From: Haliotis asinina
Taxonomy: Eukaryota > Mollusca > Gastropoda > Lepetellida > Haliotidae
Direction of reading: 5' to 3'
DNA length: 64,000 nucleotides
Assembly (NCBI RefSeq): GCF_037392515.1
Contig: NC_090288.1
Span: forward strand, 1-64,000
The notes beneath the pieces were generated by a model that was not told the DNA's origin, made no database searches, and saw nothing but the letters and a program-made list of their open reading frames with translations. This document shows positions 1 to 12,301 of this stretch, piece by piece (the stretch's first letter is position 1; every line of letters starts with the position of its first letter). A program made the position numbers and the translations under genes.

Positions 1-3000
1 CTAACCCTAACCCTAACCCTAACCCTAACCCTAACCCTAACCTAACCCTAACCCTAACCTAACCCTAACCCTAACCCTAACCCTAACCCTAACCCTAACC
101 CTAACCCTAACCCTAACCCTAACCCTAACCCTAACCCTAACCCTAACCCTAACCCTAACCCTAACCCTAACCCTAACCCTAACCCTAACCCTAACCCTAA
201 CCCTAACCCTAACCCTAACCTAACCCTAACCCTAACCCTAACCCTAACCCTAACCCTAACCCTAACCCTAACCCTAACCCTAACCCTAACCCTAACCCTA
301 ACCCTAACCCTAACCCTAACCCTAACCCTAACCCTAACCCTAACCCTAACCCTAACCCTAACCCTAACCCTAACCCTAACCCTAACCCTAACCCTAACCC
401 TAACCCTAACCCTAACCCTAACCCTAACCCTAACCCTAACCCTAACCCTAACCCTAACCCTAACCCTAACCCTAACCCTAACCCTAACCCTAACCCTAAC
501 CCTAACCCTAACCCTAACCCTAACCCTAACCCTAACCCTAACCCTAACCCTAACCCTAACCCTAACCCTAACCCTAACCCTAACCCTAACCCTAACCCTA
601 ACCCTAACCCTAACCCTAACCCTAACCCTAACCCTAACCCTAACCCTAACCCTAACCCTAACCCTAACCCTAACCCTAACCCTAACCCTAACCCTAACCC
701 TAACCCTAACCCTAACCCTAACCCTAACCCTAACCCTAACCCTAACCCTAACCCTAACCCTAACCCTAACCCTAACCCTAACCCTAACCCTAACCCTAAC
801 CCTAACCCTAACCCTAACCCTAACCCTAACCCTAACCCTAACCCTAACCCTAACCCTAACCCTAACCCTAACCCTAACCCTAACCCTAACCCTAACCCTA
901 ACCCTAACCCTAACCCTAACCCTAACCCTAACCCTAACCCTAACCCTAACCCTAACCCTAACCCTAACCCTAACCCTAACCCTAACCCTAACCCTAACCC
1001 TAACCCTAACCCTAACCCTAACCCTAACCCTAACCCTAACCCTAACCCTAACCCTAACCCTAACCCTAACCCTAACCCTAACCCTAACCCTAACCCTAAC
1101 CCTAACCCTAACCCTAACCCTAACCCTAACCCTAACCCTAACCCTAACCCTAACCCTAACCCTAACCCTAACCCTAACCCTAACCCTAACCCTAACCCTA
1201 ACCCTAACCCTAACCCTAACCCTAACCCTAACCCTAACCCTAACCCTAACCCTAACCCTAACCCTAACCCTAACCCTAACCCTAACCCTAACCCTAACCC
1301 TAACCCTAACCCTAACCCTAACCCTAACCCTAACCCTAACCCTAACCCTAACCCTAACCCTAACCCTAACCCTAACCCTAACCCTAACCCTAACCCTAAC
1401 CCTAACCCTAACCCTAACCCTAACCCTAACCCTAACCCTAACCCTAACCCTAACCCTAACCCTAACCCTAACCCTAACCCTAACCCTAACCCTAACCCTA
1501 ACCCTAACCCTAACCCTAACCCTAACCCTAACCCTAACCCTAACCCTAACCCTAACCCTAACCCTAACCCTAACCCTAACCCTAACCCTAACCCTAACCC
1601 TAACCCTAACCCTAACCCTAACCCTAACCCTAACCCTAACCCTAACCCTAACCCTAACCCTAACCCTAACCCTAACCCTAACCCTAACCCTAACCCTAAC
1701 CCTAACCCTAACCCTAACCCTAACCCTAACCCTAACCCTAACCCTAACCCTAACCCTAACCCTAACCCTAACCCTAACCCTAACCCTAACCCTAACCCTA
1801 ACCCTAACCCTAACCCTAACCCTAACCCTAACCCTAACCCTAACCCTAACCCTAACCCTAACCCTAACCCTAACCCTAACCCTAACCCTAACCCTAACCC
1901 TAACCCTAACCCTAACCCTAACCCTAACCCTAACCCTAACCCTAACCCTAACCCTAACCCTAACCCTAACCCTAACCCTAACCCTAACCCTAACCCTAAC
2001 CCTAACCCTAACCCTAACCCTAACCCTAACCCTAACCCTAACCCTAACCCTAACCCTAACCCTAACCCTAACCCTAACCCTAACCCTAACCCTAACCCTA
2101 ACCCTAACCCTAACCCTAACCCTAACCCTAACCCTAACCCTAACCCTAACCCTAACCCTAACCCTAACCCTAACCCTAACCCTAACCCTAACCCTAACCC
2201 TAACCCTAACCCTAACCCTAACCCTAACCCTAACCCTAACCCTAACCCTAACCCTAACCCTAACCCTAACCCTAACCCTAACCCTAACCCTAACCCTAAC
2301 CCTAACCCTAACCCTAACCCTAACCCTAACCCTAACCCTAACCCTAACCCTAACCCTAACCCTAACCCTAACCCTAACCCTAACCCTAACCCTAACCCTA
2401 ACCCTAACCCTAACCCTAACCCTAACCCTAACCCTAACCCTAACCCTAACCCTAACCCTAACCCTAACCCTAACCCTAACCCTAACCCTAACCCTAACCC
2501 TAACCCTAACCCTAACCCTAACCCTAACCCTAACCCTAACCCTAACCCTAACCCTAACCCTAACCCTAACCCTAACCCTAACCCTAACCCTAACCCTAAC
2601 CCTAACCCTAACCCTAACCCTAACCCTAACCCTAACCCTAACCCTAACCCTAACCCTAACCCTAACCCTAACCCTAACCCTAACCCTAACCCTAACCCTA
2701 ACCCTAACCCTAACCCTAACCCTAACCCTAACCCTAACCCTAACCCTAACCCTAACCCTAACCCTAACCCTAACCCTAACCCTAACCCTAACCCTAACCC
2801 TAACCCTAACCCTAACCCTAACCCTAACCCTAACCCTAACCCTAACCCTAACCCTAACCCTAACCCTAACCCTAACCCTAACCCTAACCCTAACCCTAAC
2901 CCTAACCCTAACCCTAACCCTAACCCTAACCCTAACCCTAACCCTAACCCTAACCCTAACCCTAACCCTAACCCTAACCCTAACCCTAACCCTAACCCTA

Positions 3001-6000
3001 ACCCTAACCCTAACCCTAACCCTAACCCTAACCCTAACCCTAACCCTAACCCTAACCCTAACCCTAACCCTAACCCTAACCCTAACCCTAACCCTAACCC
3101 TAACCCTAACCCTAACCCTAACCCTAACCCTAACCCTAACCCTAACCCTAACCCTAACCCTAACCCTAACCCTAACCCTAACCCTAACCCTAACCCTAAC
3201 CCTAACCCTAACCCTAACCCTAACCCTAACCCTAACCCTAACCCTAACCCTAACCCTAACCCTAACCCTAACCCTAACCCTAACCCTAACCCTAACCCTA
3301 ACCCTAACCCTAACCCTAACCCTAACCCTAACCCTAACCCTAACCCTAACCCTAACCCTAACCCTAACCCTAACCCTAACCCTAACCCTAACCCTAACCC
3401 TAACCCTAACCCTAACCCTAACCCTAACCCTAACCCTAACCCTAACCCTAACCCTAACCCTAACCCTAACCCTAACCCTAACCCTAACCCTAACCCTAAC
3501 CCTAACCCTAACCCTAACCCTAACCCTAACCCTAACCCTAACCCTAACCCTAACCCTAACCCTAACCCTAACCCTAACCCTAACCCTAACCCTAACCCTA
3601 ACCCTAACCCTAACCCTAACCCTAACCCTAACCCTAACCCTAACCCTAACCCTAACCCTAACCCTAACCCTAACCCTAACCCTAACCCTAACCCTAACCC
3701 TAACCCTAACCCTAACCCTAACCCTAACCCTAACCCTAACCCTAACCCTAACCCTAACCCTAACCCTAACCCTAACCCTAACCCTAACCCTAACCCTAAC
3801 CCTAACCCTAACCCTAACCCTAACCCTAACCCTAACCCTAACCCTAACCCTAACCCTAACCCTAACCCTAACCCTAACCCTAACCCTAACCCTAACCCTA
3901 ACCCTAACCCTAACCCTAACCCTAACCCTAACCCTAACCCTAACCCTAACCCTAACCCTAACCCTAACCCTAACCCTAACCCTAACCCTAACCCTAACCC
4001 TAACCCTAACCCTAACCCTAACCCTAACCCTAACCCTAACCCTAACCCTAACCCTAACCCTAACCCTAACCCTAACCCTAACCCTAACCCTAACCCTAAC
4101 CCTAACCCTAACCCTAACCCTAACCCTAACCCTAACCCTAACCCTAACCCTAACCCTAACCCTAACCCTAACCCTAACCCTAACCCTAACCCTAACCCTA
4201 ACCCTAACCCTAACCCTAACCCTAACCCTAACCCTAACCCTAACCCTAACCCTAACCCTAACCCTAACCCTAACCCTAACCCTAACCCTAACCCTAACCC
4301 TAACCCTAACCCTAACCCTAACCCTAACCCTAACCCTAACCCTAACCCTAACCCTAACCCTAACCCTAACCCTAACCCTAACCCTAACCCTAACCCTAAC
4401 CCTAACCCTAACCCTAACCCTAACCCTAACCCTAACCCTAACCCTAACCCTAACCCTAACCCTAACCCTAACCCTAACCCTAACCCTAACCCTAACCCTA
4501 ACCCTAACCCTAACCCTAACCCTAACCCTAACCCTAACCCTAACCCTAACCCTAACCCTAACCCTAACCCTAACCCTAACCCTAACCCTAACCCTAACCC
4601 TAACCCTAACCCTAACCCTAACCCTAACCCTAACCCTAACCCTAACCCTAACCCTAACCCTAACCCTAACCCTAACCCTAACCCTAACCCTAACCCTAAC
4701 CCTAACCCTAACCCTAACCCTAACCCTAACCCTAACCCTAACCCTAACCCTAACCCTAACCCTAACCCTAACCCTAACCCTAACCCTAACCCTAACCCTA
4801 ACCCTAACCCTAACCCTAACCCTAACCCTAACCCTAACCCTAACCCTAACCCTAACCCTAACCCTAACCCTAACCCTAACCCTAACCCTAACCCTAACCC
4901 TAACCCTAACCCTAACCCTAACCCTAACCCTAACCCTAACCCTAACCCTAACCCTAACCCTAACCCTAACCCTAACCCTAACCCTAACCCTAACCCTAAC
5001 CCTAACCCTAACCCTAACCCTAACCCTAACCCTAACCCTAACCCTAACCCTAACCCTAACCCTAACCCTAACCCTAACCCTAACCCTAACCCTAACCCTA
5101 ACCCTAACCCTAACCCTAACCCTAACCCTAACCCTAACCCTAACCCTAACCCTAACCCTAACCCTAACCCTAACCCTAACCCTAACCCTAACCCTAACCC
5201 TAACCCTAACCCTAACCCTAACCCTAACCCTAACCCTAACCCTAACCCTAACCCTAACCCTAACCCTAACCCTAACCCTAACCCTAACCCTAACCCTAAC
5301 CCTAACCCTAACCCTAACCCTAACCCTAACCCTAACCCTAACCCTAACCCTAACCCTAACCCTAACCCTAACCCTAACCCTAACCCTAACCCTAACCCTA
5401 ACCCTAACCCTAACCCTAACCCTAACCCTAACCCTAACCCTAACCCTAACCCTAACCCTAACCCTAACCCTAACCCTAACCCTAACCCTAACCCTAACCC
5501 TAACCCTAACCCTAACCCTAACCCTAACCCTAACCCTAACCCTAACCCTAACCCTAACCCTAACCCTAACCCTAACCCTAACCCTAACCCTAACCCTAAC
5601 CCTAACCCTAACCCTAACCCTAACCCTAACCCTAACCCTAACCCTAACCCTAACCCTAACCCTAACCCTAACCCTAACCCTAACCCTAACCCTAACCCTA
5701 ACCCTAACCCTAACCCTAACCCTAACCCTAACCCTAACCCTAACCCTAACCCTAACCCTAACCCTAACCCTAACCCTAACCCTAACCCTAACCCTAACCC
5801 TAACCCTAACCCTAACCCTAACCCTAACCCTAACCCTAACCCTAACCCTAACCCTAACCCTAACCCTAACCCTAACCCTAACCCTAACCCTAACCCTAAC
5901 CCTAACCCTAACCCTAACCCTAACCCTAACCCTAACCCTAACCCTAACCCTAACCCTAACCCTAACCCTAACCCTAACCCTAACCCTAACCCTAACCCTA

Positions 6001-6300
6001 ACCCTAACCCTAACCCTAACCCTAACCCTAACCCTAACCCTAACCCTAACCCTAACCCTAACCCTAACCCTAACCCTAACCCTAACCCTAACCCTAACCC
6101 TAACCCTAACCCTAACCCTAACCCTAACCCTAACCCTAACCCTAACCCTAACCCTAACCCTAACCCTAACCCTAACCCTAACCCTAACCCTAACCCTAAC
6201 CCTAACCCTAACCCTAACCCTAACCCTAACCCTAACCCTAACCCTAACCCTAACCCTAACCCTAACCCTAACCCTAACCCTAACCCTAACCCTAACCCCT
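1..6300. repeat. Telomere, (CCCTAA)n
   Basis: About 1,050 tandem CCCTAA hexamers run from the first base, so the G-rich strand (TTAGGG) points off the left end and this is a true chromosome terminus. From about position 230 to 6294 the tract appears unbroken. Five-base units (CCTAA) occur only near positions 41, 56 and 217, close to the outer end. The TTAGGG type is shared by molluscs, vertebrates and many other animals; it argues against most insects (TTAGG) and nematodes (TTAGGC). Confidence 0.98.
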
Positions 6301-7083
6301 AACCCTAACCCCTAACCCTAACCCTAACCCTAACCTAACCCTAACCCTAACCCTAACCCGTACCCTAACCCTAACCCGTACCCGTACCCGTACCCGTACC
6401 CGTACCCGTACCCGTACCCGTACCCTAACCCTAACCCGTACCCTAACCCGTACCCTAACCCGTACCCTAACCCGTACCCTAACCCTAACCCTAACCCTAA
6501 CCCTAACCCGTACCCTAACCCGTACCCTAACCCTAACCCGTACCCTAACCCGTACCCTAACCCGTACCCTAACCCGTACCCTAACCCTAACCCGTACCCT
6601 AACCCGTACCCTAACCCGTACCCTAACCCGTACCCGTACCCGTACCCGTACCCGTACCCGTACCCGTACCCGTACCCGTACCCGTACCCGTACCCGTACC
6701 CGTACCCGTACCCGTACCCGTACCCGTACCCGTACCCGTACCCTAACCTAACCCGAACCCGAACCCGTACCCGAACCCGAACCCGTACCCGTACCCGTAC
6801 CCGTACACGTACACGTACACGTACACGTACCCGTACCCGTACCCGTACCCGTACCCGTACACGTACACGTACACGTACCCGTACCCGTACCCGTACCCGT
6901 ACACGTACACGTACACGTACACGTACACGTACACGTACACGTACACGTACCCGTAACCGTACCAGTACCCGTACCCGTCCCCGTGCCCGTGCCCGTGCCC
7001 GTGCACGTGCACGTACACGTACACGTGACCTCACCCTTATCCTCAACCGTACCCTCACCCGTATCGCCTACCCGTACCCGTAG
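6301..7083. repeat. Telomere-proximal variant repeats (CCCGTA, ACACGT)
   Basis: Canonical CCCTAA gives way to CCCGTA hexamers, first mixed (6357-6628), then nearly pure CCCGTA (6629-6741), then CCCGAA, and finally alternating blocks of CCCGTA and ACACGT with some CCCGTG/CACGTG (6806-7026). The hexamer period is kept while sequence drifts away from the telomere. Both strands are open for long stretches and would encode simple dipeptide repeats such as Val-Arg or Gly-Tyr; these are not genes. Confidence 0.93.
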
Positions 7084-7742
7084 CCTACTACGGTGATTTA
7101 TTGCTTTATTTAGTCCCTTCCCTATCCCCAACCACAACAACAGACTTCCATCGATGACAACCGACTTTGCAGAATAATGGTGTGCGTATAGCACATGTTC
7201 TTCACATTTGGTTCACGGATATGCCACTACAACATCTTTCCATGGTGCGCACGAGTAGTCAAGATCTTCATACAATCAAGCATAAGTATGGTGAATATCA
7301 ACGAATAAGTGCAGCATTTTATACTAGGTGTGGTTATACTATTTCATAGTATATGTCACTATGGTTTGCATGTAGGGTTTAGCAAAGAAGCACAACATAC
7401 ACTGATCAATATAAAGTACGACTTTATTCAACATTGTGACATTTCAAAATATCTCCATAATCATAAAACCAAACATCAGCAATTATACTGTTAAATATCT
7501 AAAAAAACATAACTAACGCGCAAAGGAATAACATTTGAAATAAAGAGACAACACAACATCAATACACACTGGTAGAAAGTTTCACATAAGCAGAAAACAT
7601 ACGATGACAAGCAGGCTTGTCCCAACAGCAGATACACCTTCGTACCAATCAGACATATGATCTTTGTACTTGTGGTTCTTGGACAGAGCAAACATGAGAA
7701 CATGCCCAGACATAAGGACAGTCGATGACACAGGGTGGGTTC
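7084..7742. other. Subtelomeric unique-looking sequence, no gene seen
   Basis: AT-rich sequence with only short open frames (about 60-90 codons), none with recognisable domains or convincing splice context. I see no RNA gene or known repeat here. Confidence 0.5.
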
Positions 7743-7838
7743 TAGGACAATTCCCACCAGGACATTTACCACCTAGGGTAATTCCGACCAAGGGCATTTC
7801 CCGCCTAGGACAATTCCCATCCAGACAGTTCCCACCCC
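7743..7838 (-). repeat. Short ~17-bp repeat cluster, inverted partner of 8264-8353
   Basis: About five imperfect copies of a unit like GGACAATTCCCACCTAG. The reverse complement of the same unit forms a second cluster about 430 bp to the right, so the two clusters are an inverted pair. Confidence 0.7.
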
Positions 7839-8263
7839 GAAATAAAAGTAGCATGAAGAACATATTTCATTTTCAGGAATTATTTATTTCAACATATGTA
7901 CCATACAAAACAAACATGAACTACTGCCTTCTTCTTCACATACTGACATTAGGTTTGCCATGTTTGCCATGATATTGCCATGTTTGCATGTAGCGTGACC
8001 TCAAGTTCTCTACATTCTAATATTGTGGGCAACACTTTGGAAGAAGTCTATACACCGTCTGTAGGGGTACTCTGTGGCGATTGACTGCATGCGCTGCTAG
8101 CAGTCGCGATACTATTTCCTCCATCTATCTAAATTACATGAAGATGTGTGCATTTCATTCACTCATTTCATTTCTTTTCATCACTTCAGCGTGTGAGTAC
8201 ACAATACAACACAGCTCTAACAAAATCTGGTCAGGCGCGTGTGTGTGTTCATGCAGGACACAT
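7839..8263. other. Spacer between inverted clusters, no gene seen
   Basis: AT-rich sequence including a short direct repeat of TTTGCCATG-like words near 7950-7990. No coding signal that I can support. Confidence 0.45.
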
Positions 8264-8353
8264 CGTGGGAATTGTCCCAGGTGGGAATGGCTCTAGGTGG
8301 GAATTGTCCAGGTGGCTTCTGTCCAGGTGGGAATTATCCAGGTGAGAATTGTC
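8264..8353 (+). repeat. Short ~17-bp repeat cluster, inverted partner of 7743-7838
   Basis: Four to five imperfect copies of a unit like CAGGTGGGAATTGTC, the reverse complement of the unit at 7743-7838. Short open frames across it are repeat by-products. Confidence 0.7.
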
Positions 8354-8384
8354 ATGCTCCCGACAGGGTGGTTGCTGTTGTAGG

Positions 8385-8615
8385 GCTTCACAATGTCAGC
8401 TGGCAAGAACCTTCCAGGTTATAGAAAGGCCACCATCAGCACAATGACCAGACCAGTCCAAGATCGCCCAAGATCAGGAAGACCAAGAGTCAAGGCACCA
8501 TACGATGATTAAGTCCATCAGTCCACCTTCGGAACAGTTTCGTAAACAGCGACATCACCACAACAGGCCATTAGCAAACGAAAAGTCCTTTGAAGATTTG
8601 ATATCGCTCTCATAC
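8385..8615 (+). pseudogene. Decayed Tc1/mariner-like transposase fragment
   Basis: Reading from 8444, the frame gives Met-Thr-Arg-Pro-Val-Gln followed by DRPRSGRPRV, a motif typical of the region after the first helix-turn-helix of Tc1-family transposases. The frame meets TAA at 8510 and a second stop soon after, beyond which TATSP-like residues continue the resemblance. Upstream residues (8390-8443) are weakly compatible with the same domain. No catalytic DDE region and no terminal inverted repeats were found, so this is a broken N-terminal remnant. The family call rests on the one motif. Confidence 0.55.
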
Positions 8616-9195
8616 GAACCTTCAGTGTGGAGATCTTTTTCAGTGTGCAGCCAAATTATTTCACAGCACGATAACACAATTCCTACAATTCTTCAAGAAT
8701 ACCAGTCCTGTGCATTAACATCAAGGTATTGCCTTGACCAGCGCCTTATCCAGACACGAAGCTCATTGAACATCTATAGGATCATCTTGACTGTCAGCAC
8801 AGACAACGTGTATCACCTCAAGCAAACTGACAGGAAATAGAATATACTCACTACAGCTGCTCCTGTATCCTGTCTCCTGAAGTCACCTTTTTTGGCACCA
8901 TTACAGTGAACTCTCATTTGTGTCATTTTGACTTTTGACACCTTCACAAATTCATTATGAATTGCAGTACATGCAGAATCAGCATGACACTTTATTAGGA
9001 GGATATTTCAGTTTATAAAAGAGCTCTGATTAAACCCACATACATACTTGTTTCCATTTCATCGGTCAAGTCTTTTGCCCAGTAGTTTAGTTGCTAAGAA
9101 TTGGCAGTCACTTAGGTCCATATTACTGACATGCTGGTATCTTAAACAAAACAAGGTGCTATATTTAATAACAGTTTCATACCTATAAGTTCAGT
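8616..9195. other. Subtelomeric sequence, no gene seen
   Basis: AT-rich sequence with a single open frame of about 110 codons overlapping the transposase remnant in another frame. It has no recognisable domain and I do not support it as a gene. Confidence 0.45.
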
Positions 9196-10155
9196 ATGGG
9201 TAATGTCAACATGTGTGTGCTGTCAATATGCAATGTTTTGACAATACGCCACGTATGGTCACTATGTTGTGTACTATCAACATGTGAGTGCTGTCTGTAT
9301 GCAGGGTTCCGTCATTATGCCGTGTATTGTCAATATGCAGTGTTCCGTCAATATGCTGTGTACTGTCAATATGCTGTGTATTGTCAATATGCAGTGTTAA
9401 GTCAATATGTCATGTATTGTCAATATGCTTTGTATTGCCAATATGTCGTGTATTGTCAATATGCTTTGTATTGTCATTATGCAGTGTTCCACCAATACGC
9501 TGTGTATTGTCAATATGTAGTGTTCCACCAATACGCTGTGTATTGTCGATATCCACTGTTCCGTCAATATGTCGTGTATTGTCCATAGGCTTTGTATTGT
9601 CAATATGTCGTGTATTTTCAATATGCTTTGTATTGTCAATATGCAGGGTTCCACCAATACGCTGTGTATTGTCAATATGTAGTGTTCCACCAATACGCTG
9701 TGTATTGTCAATATGCACTGTTCCGTCAATATGTCGTGTATTGTCAATATGCTTTGTATTGACAATATGTCATGTATTGTCAATATGCTTTGTATTGTCA
9801 ATAGGAAGTGTTCCACCAATACGCTGTGTATTGACAATATGTAGTGTTCCACCAATACGCTGTGTATTGTCAATATGCAGTGTTCCGTCAATATGTCGTG
9901 TATTTTCCATATGCTTTGTATTGTCAATGTGCTGTGTATTGTCAATATGCTGTGTACTGTCAATATGCTGGGGGGTCTTTCCAACATGCCGTGTATTATC
10001 AAAATAGCATGTACATTCCATATGCTGTGTACTATCGATATGAAGTCTACTGTCAATGTGATGTCTAGTGTCATTATGCAATGTGCTGTCAATATGCCAT
10101 GTACCGTGAATACGACATATACTGTCAATATGGCGTGTATTTCCAACATACCTAC
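9196..10155. repeat. 18-bp minisatellite with 162-bp higher-order repeat
   Basis: Tandem 18-bp units of the type TGTATTGTCAATATGCTG, about 50 copies. Variant units containing TTCCACCAATACGC recur at 9487, 9649 and 9811, giving a 162-bp (nine-unit) higher-order repeat. Because 18 is divisible by three, several frames on both strands lack stops; these are not genes. Confidence 0.93.
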
Positions 10156-10612
10156 AAGAGGTATCATGATGATTCAACATACATAGCACAGATGTCATGA
10201 GGACTCAATAAAGCTGGTGCAGATGTCATGATGATTCAACATACCTAGCACAGATGTCATGAGGACTCAATAAAGCTGGTGCAGATGTCATGATGATTCA
10301 ACATACCTAGCACAGATGTCATGAGGACTCAATAAAGCTGGTGCAGATGTCATGATGATTCAACATACCTAGCACAGATGTCATGAGGACTCAATAAAGC
10401 TGGTGCAGATGTCATGATGATTCAACATACATAGCACAGATGTCATGATAACTCAACATACCGGGCACAGATGTCATGATGACTCAGCATACCTAGCACA
10501 TGTGTCATGCTGACTCAACATACATAGGACAGATGTCATGAAGACTTAACATACCTGGCACAGATGTCATGATGACTCAGCATACATAACACAGATGTCA
10601 TGATGACAAGGT
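10156..10612. repeat. 62-bp tandem repeat made of two ~31-bp halves
   Basis: Units beginning CACAGATGTCATGAGGACTC repeat at 62-bp spacing (for example 10187 and 10249). Each unit is two diverged halves sharing CAGATGTCATGA. The right end decays into single half-units (10430-10610). Confidence 0.9.
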
Positions 10613-11174
10613 ACCTGAAAGAAGTGTCAGGATGGCACAGCATACCGTTGGGTGGACAAATGGATGACACAAAAGGTCTTGCCCCGCTGAAACACATAAC
10701 TCAAAGTGTGGACGTAGATTTGTTTCATGTGGAGAAAAACACCAACGACATCATTAAACCACAAACAAAAAAATATTGTTAGTTAATAAGGAAGGCGTGA
10801 ACGCATTGTAAAATACACAGAGTATATCACAACATAGATAAAAAATTAGCAAACATCAGTTCACAGTGCTTCTGTCACAAAGAAAAATAATAGCATTTCT
10901 GGACTTGTCTATATCAGATTATTGAAGTTATTTCTTGTTCAACACTGAACATCCTCCTAGAATAATATGTTGATAAACCAATGAGTATTAAAAGCAAAAT
11001 ACACTATGGATTGATGGTTACTCTTGCAATCATCATCGGATGCAGCCTGCAGTATTTCCGGAGTATGGATTCCGGTCTTTCAGGGTTTTGTGCCTACGCA
11101 CGTTAAGCTGCAGAGGTGCTGTCACAATTAAACACACTTTTGTACTGACAACAGTTTGCAAACCTCTTTGTCAA
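10613..11174. other. 3' flank of the receptor gene
   Basis: AT-rich sequence downstream (in gene direction) of the receptor stop codon. It presumably contains the 3' untranslated region, but I could not identify a convincing polyadenylation signal on the minus strand. Confidence 0.4.
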
Positions 11175-12301
11175 TCAGACACGAGATATTCTCGAATCAT
11201 GTGCAAGGGGCTGCATCTGAAAGTCCTCGCCAACAGCACTACGTATGGGCGACACCTGGTGGCGGGATTGTCCACTTGATCTCAAGGAGTCCACACTTCC
11301 ATGATGCGATCTGCTAGAAATTGGAGCCATGTGTTGGGGGTTGGTTCTAGGTGGACGGGGTCTGTCTCTCGGCTGGTCCTCAGGACTTAAATGTTCTTGA
11401 TCTGGCAAAGGTGGTAGAGGAGGTCTTGTTTCGGCAGCTGACAGCTGAATGTAGGTGTTGGAGGGAGGCTGAGCAGTGTGTTGCTGAAGGAGGTGTAGTC
11501 TCTGCACTTCAAGAGCGGTAAGTGCTGCTTGCTGTTCAATTAGAGCTTGCTGGGTGGCAAGACTTTGCAAAATGGATGGATTGGACGTCAGTACAGGCGA
11601 AGTGTGTTGACTGAGCGGCCCCTGTGAAATGGACACGTTTGTGTCAATGACCGAATCATTCACTGGAGACACTGATGACAAAGGTGAACCCATGCAAGTT
11701 TCAGGCAGATGGTGTACATCTGCTCGATTCAGACTGGGACTCATACTGTGTGGAGGCACATTTGAAGTCTGTCCGTTATCAGTCATTTCTCTTTGAGTGT
11801 CAGTGAATCTGGGATTCTGATGAAACTGTAATGTTGAAGGTCGATTTTGCAGTACCTTTGGTACAACTCCTCTGGAAACACGTCCGTTTGCGTGCACTCC
11901 ATGTACACCTGATATGATTCCGTTTAGCATATCCTTCATCTCGACCTGATCACAGTGAGACGGGGACAAAGAAGTGCTCCTCTGACGAGTATCTGGCGTT
12001 TCACCTGCTCGTGACTGGCTAGAACTGGCCGTAGAATTCATTATCCCGGCGCTTGTGGAGGTTCCTCCGCTGGCATTTCGTTGGGATAAGGTATCATCTG
12101 CTCGAAACGCTTGGTTCACTTGTCCTCCAGGCTCATTCAGACTGTCATGGCTGCCATTCACGAAATAAATATGGTTGGGAGTTGTTGGTGTCCTGCGATG
12201 TGGACTTGCGGCTGGGTTCTGGTACACTCTTCTCTCGGAAACCGTCTGGTAGACATGTTCGTTGTTCACCGCTGCATATCTCTGTATATCTTTGCTCAAG
12301 C
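11175..12301 (-). CDS. Receptor exon 7: cytoplasmic tail and stop
   Basis: Terminal coding exon, 374 residues after completing the split Gly codon, ending at TGA (11175-11177). The acceptor is TTGCCAG before 12301, and the phase fits the phase-1 donor of exon 6 (Val-Thr then Gly-Leu-Ser-Lys). The sequence is low-complexity and rich in Ser, Pro, Gln, His and Thr, as expected for a disordered intracellular tail. Visible motifs: tyrosines in EHVYQTV, RRVYQNP and TYIQL contexts; a short Gln/Leu-rich segment that could form a coiled coil (ILQSLATQQALIEQQAAL); RPPLPPLPDQ, an SH3-ligand-type proline motif; and the C-terminal residues S-R-V, matching a class I PDZ ligand (S/T-x-hydrophobic). No kinase, cyclase or other catalytic domain is present. 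The function of these motifs is inference. Confidence 0.85.

Noticed and set aside
6330-7194. Open frames of Val-Arg, Gly-Tyr and Cys-Thr dipeptides
   Set aside because: By-products of variant telomere hexamers on the minus strand.
9196-10198. Open frames of QYAVYC or HIDNT type on both strands
   Set aside because: Six-codon periodicity of the 18-bp array; no domain.
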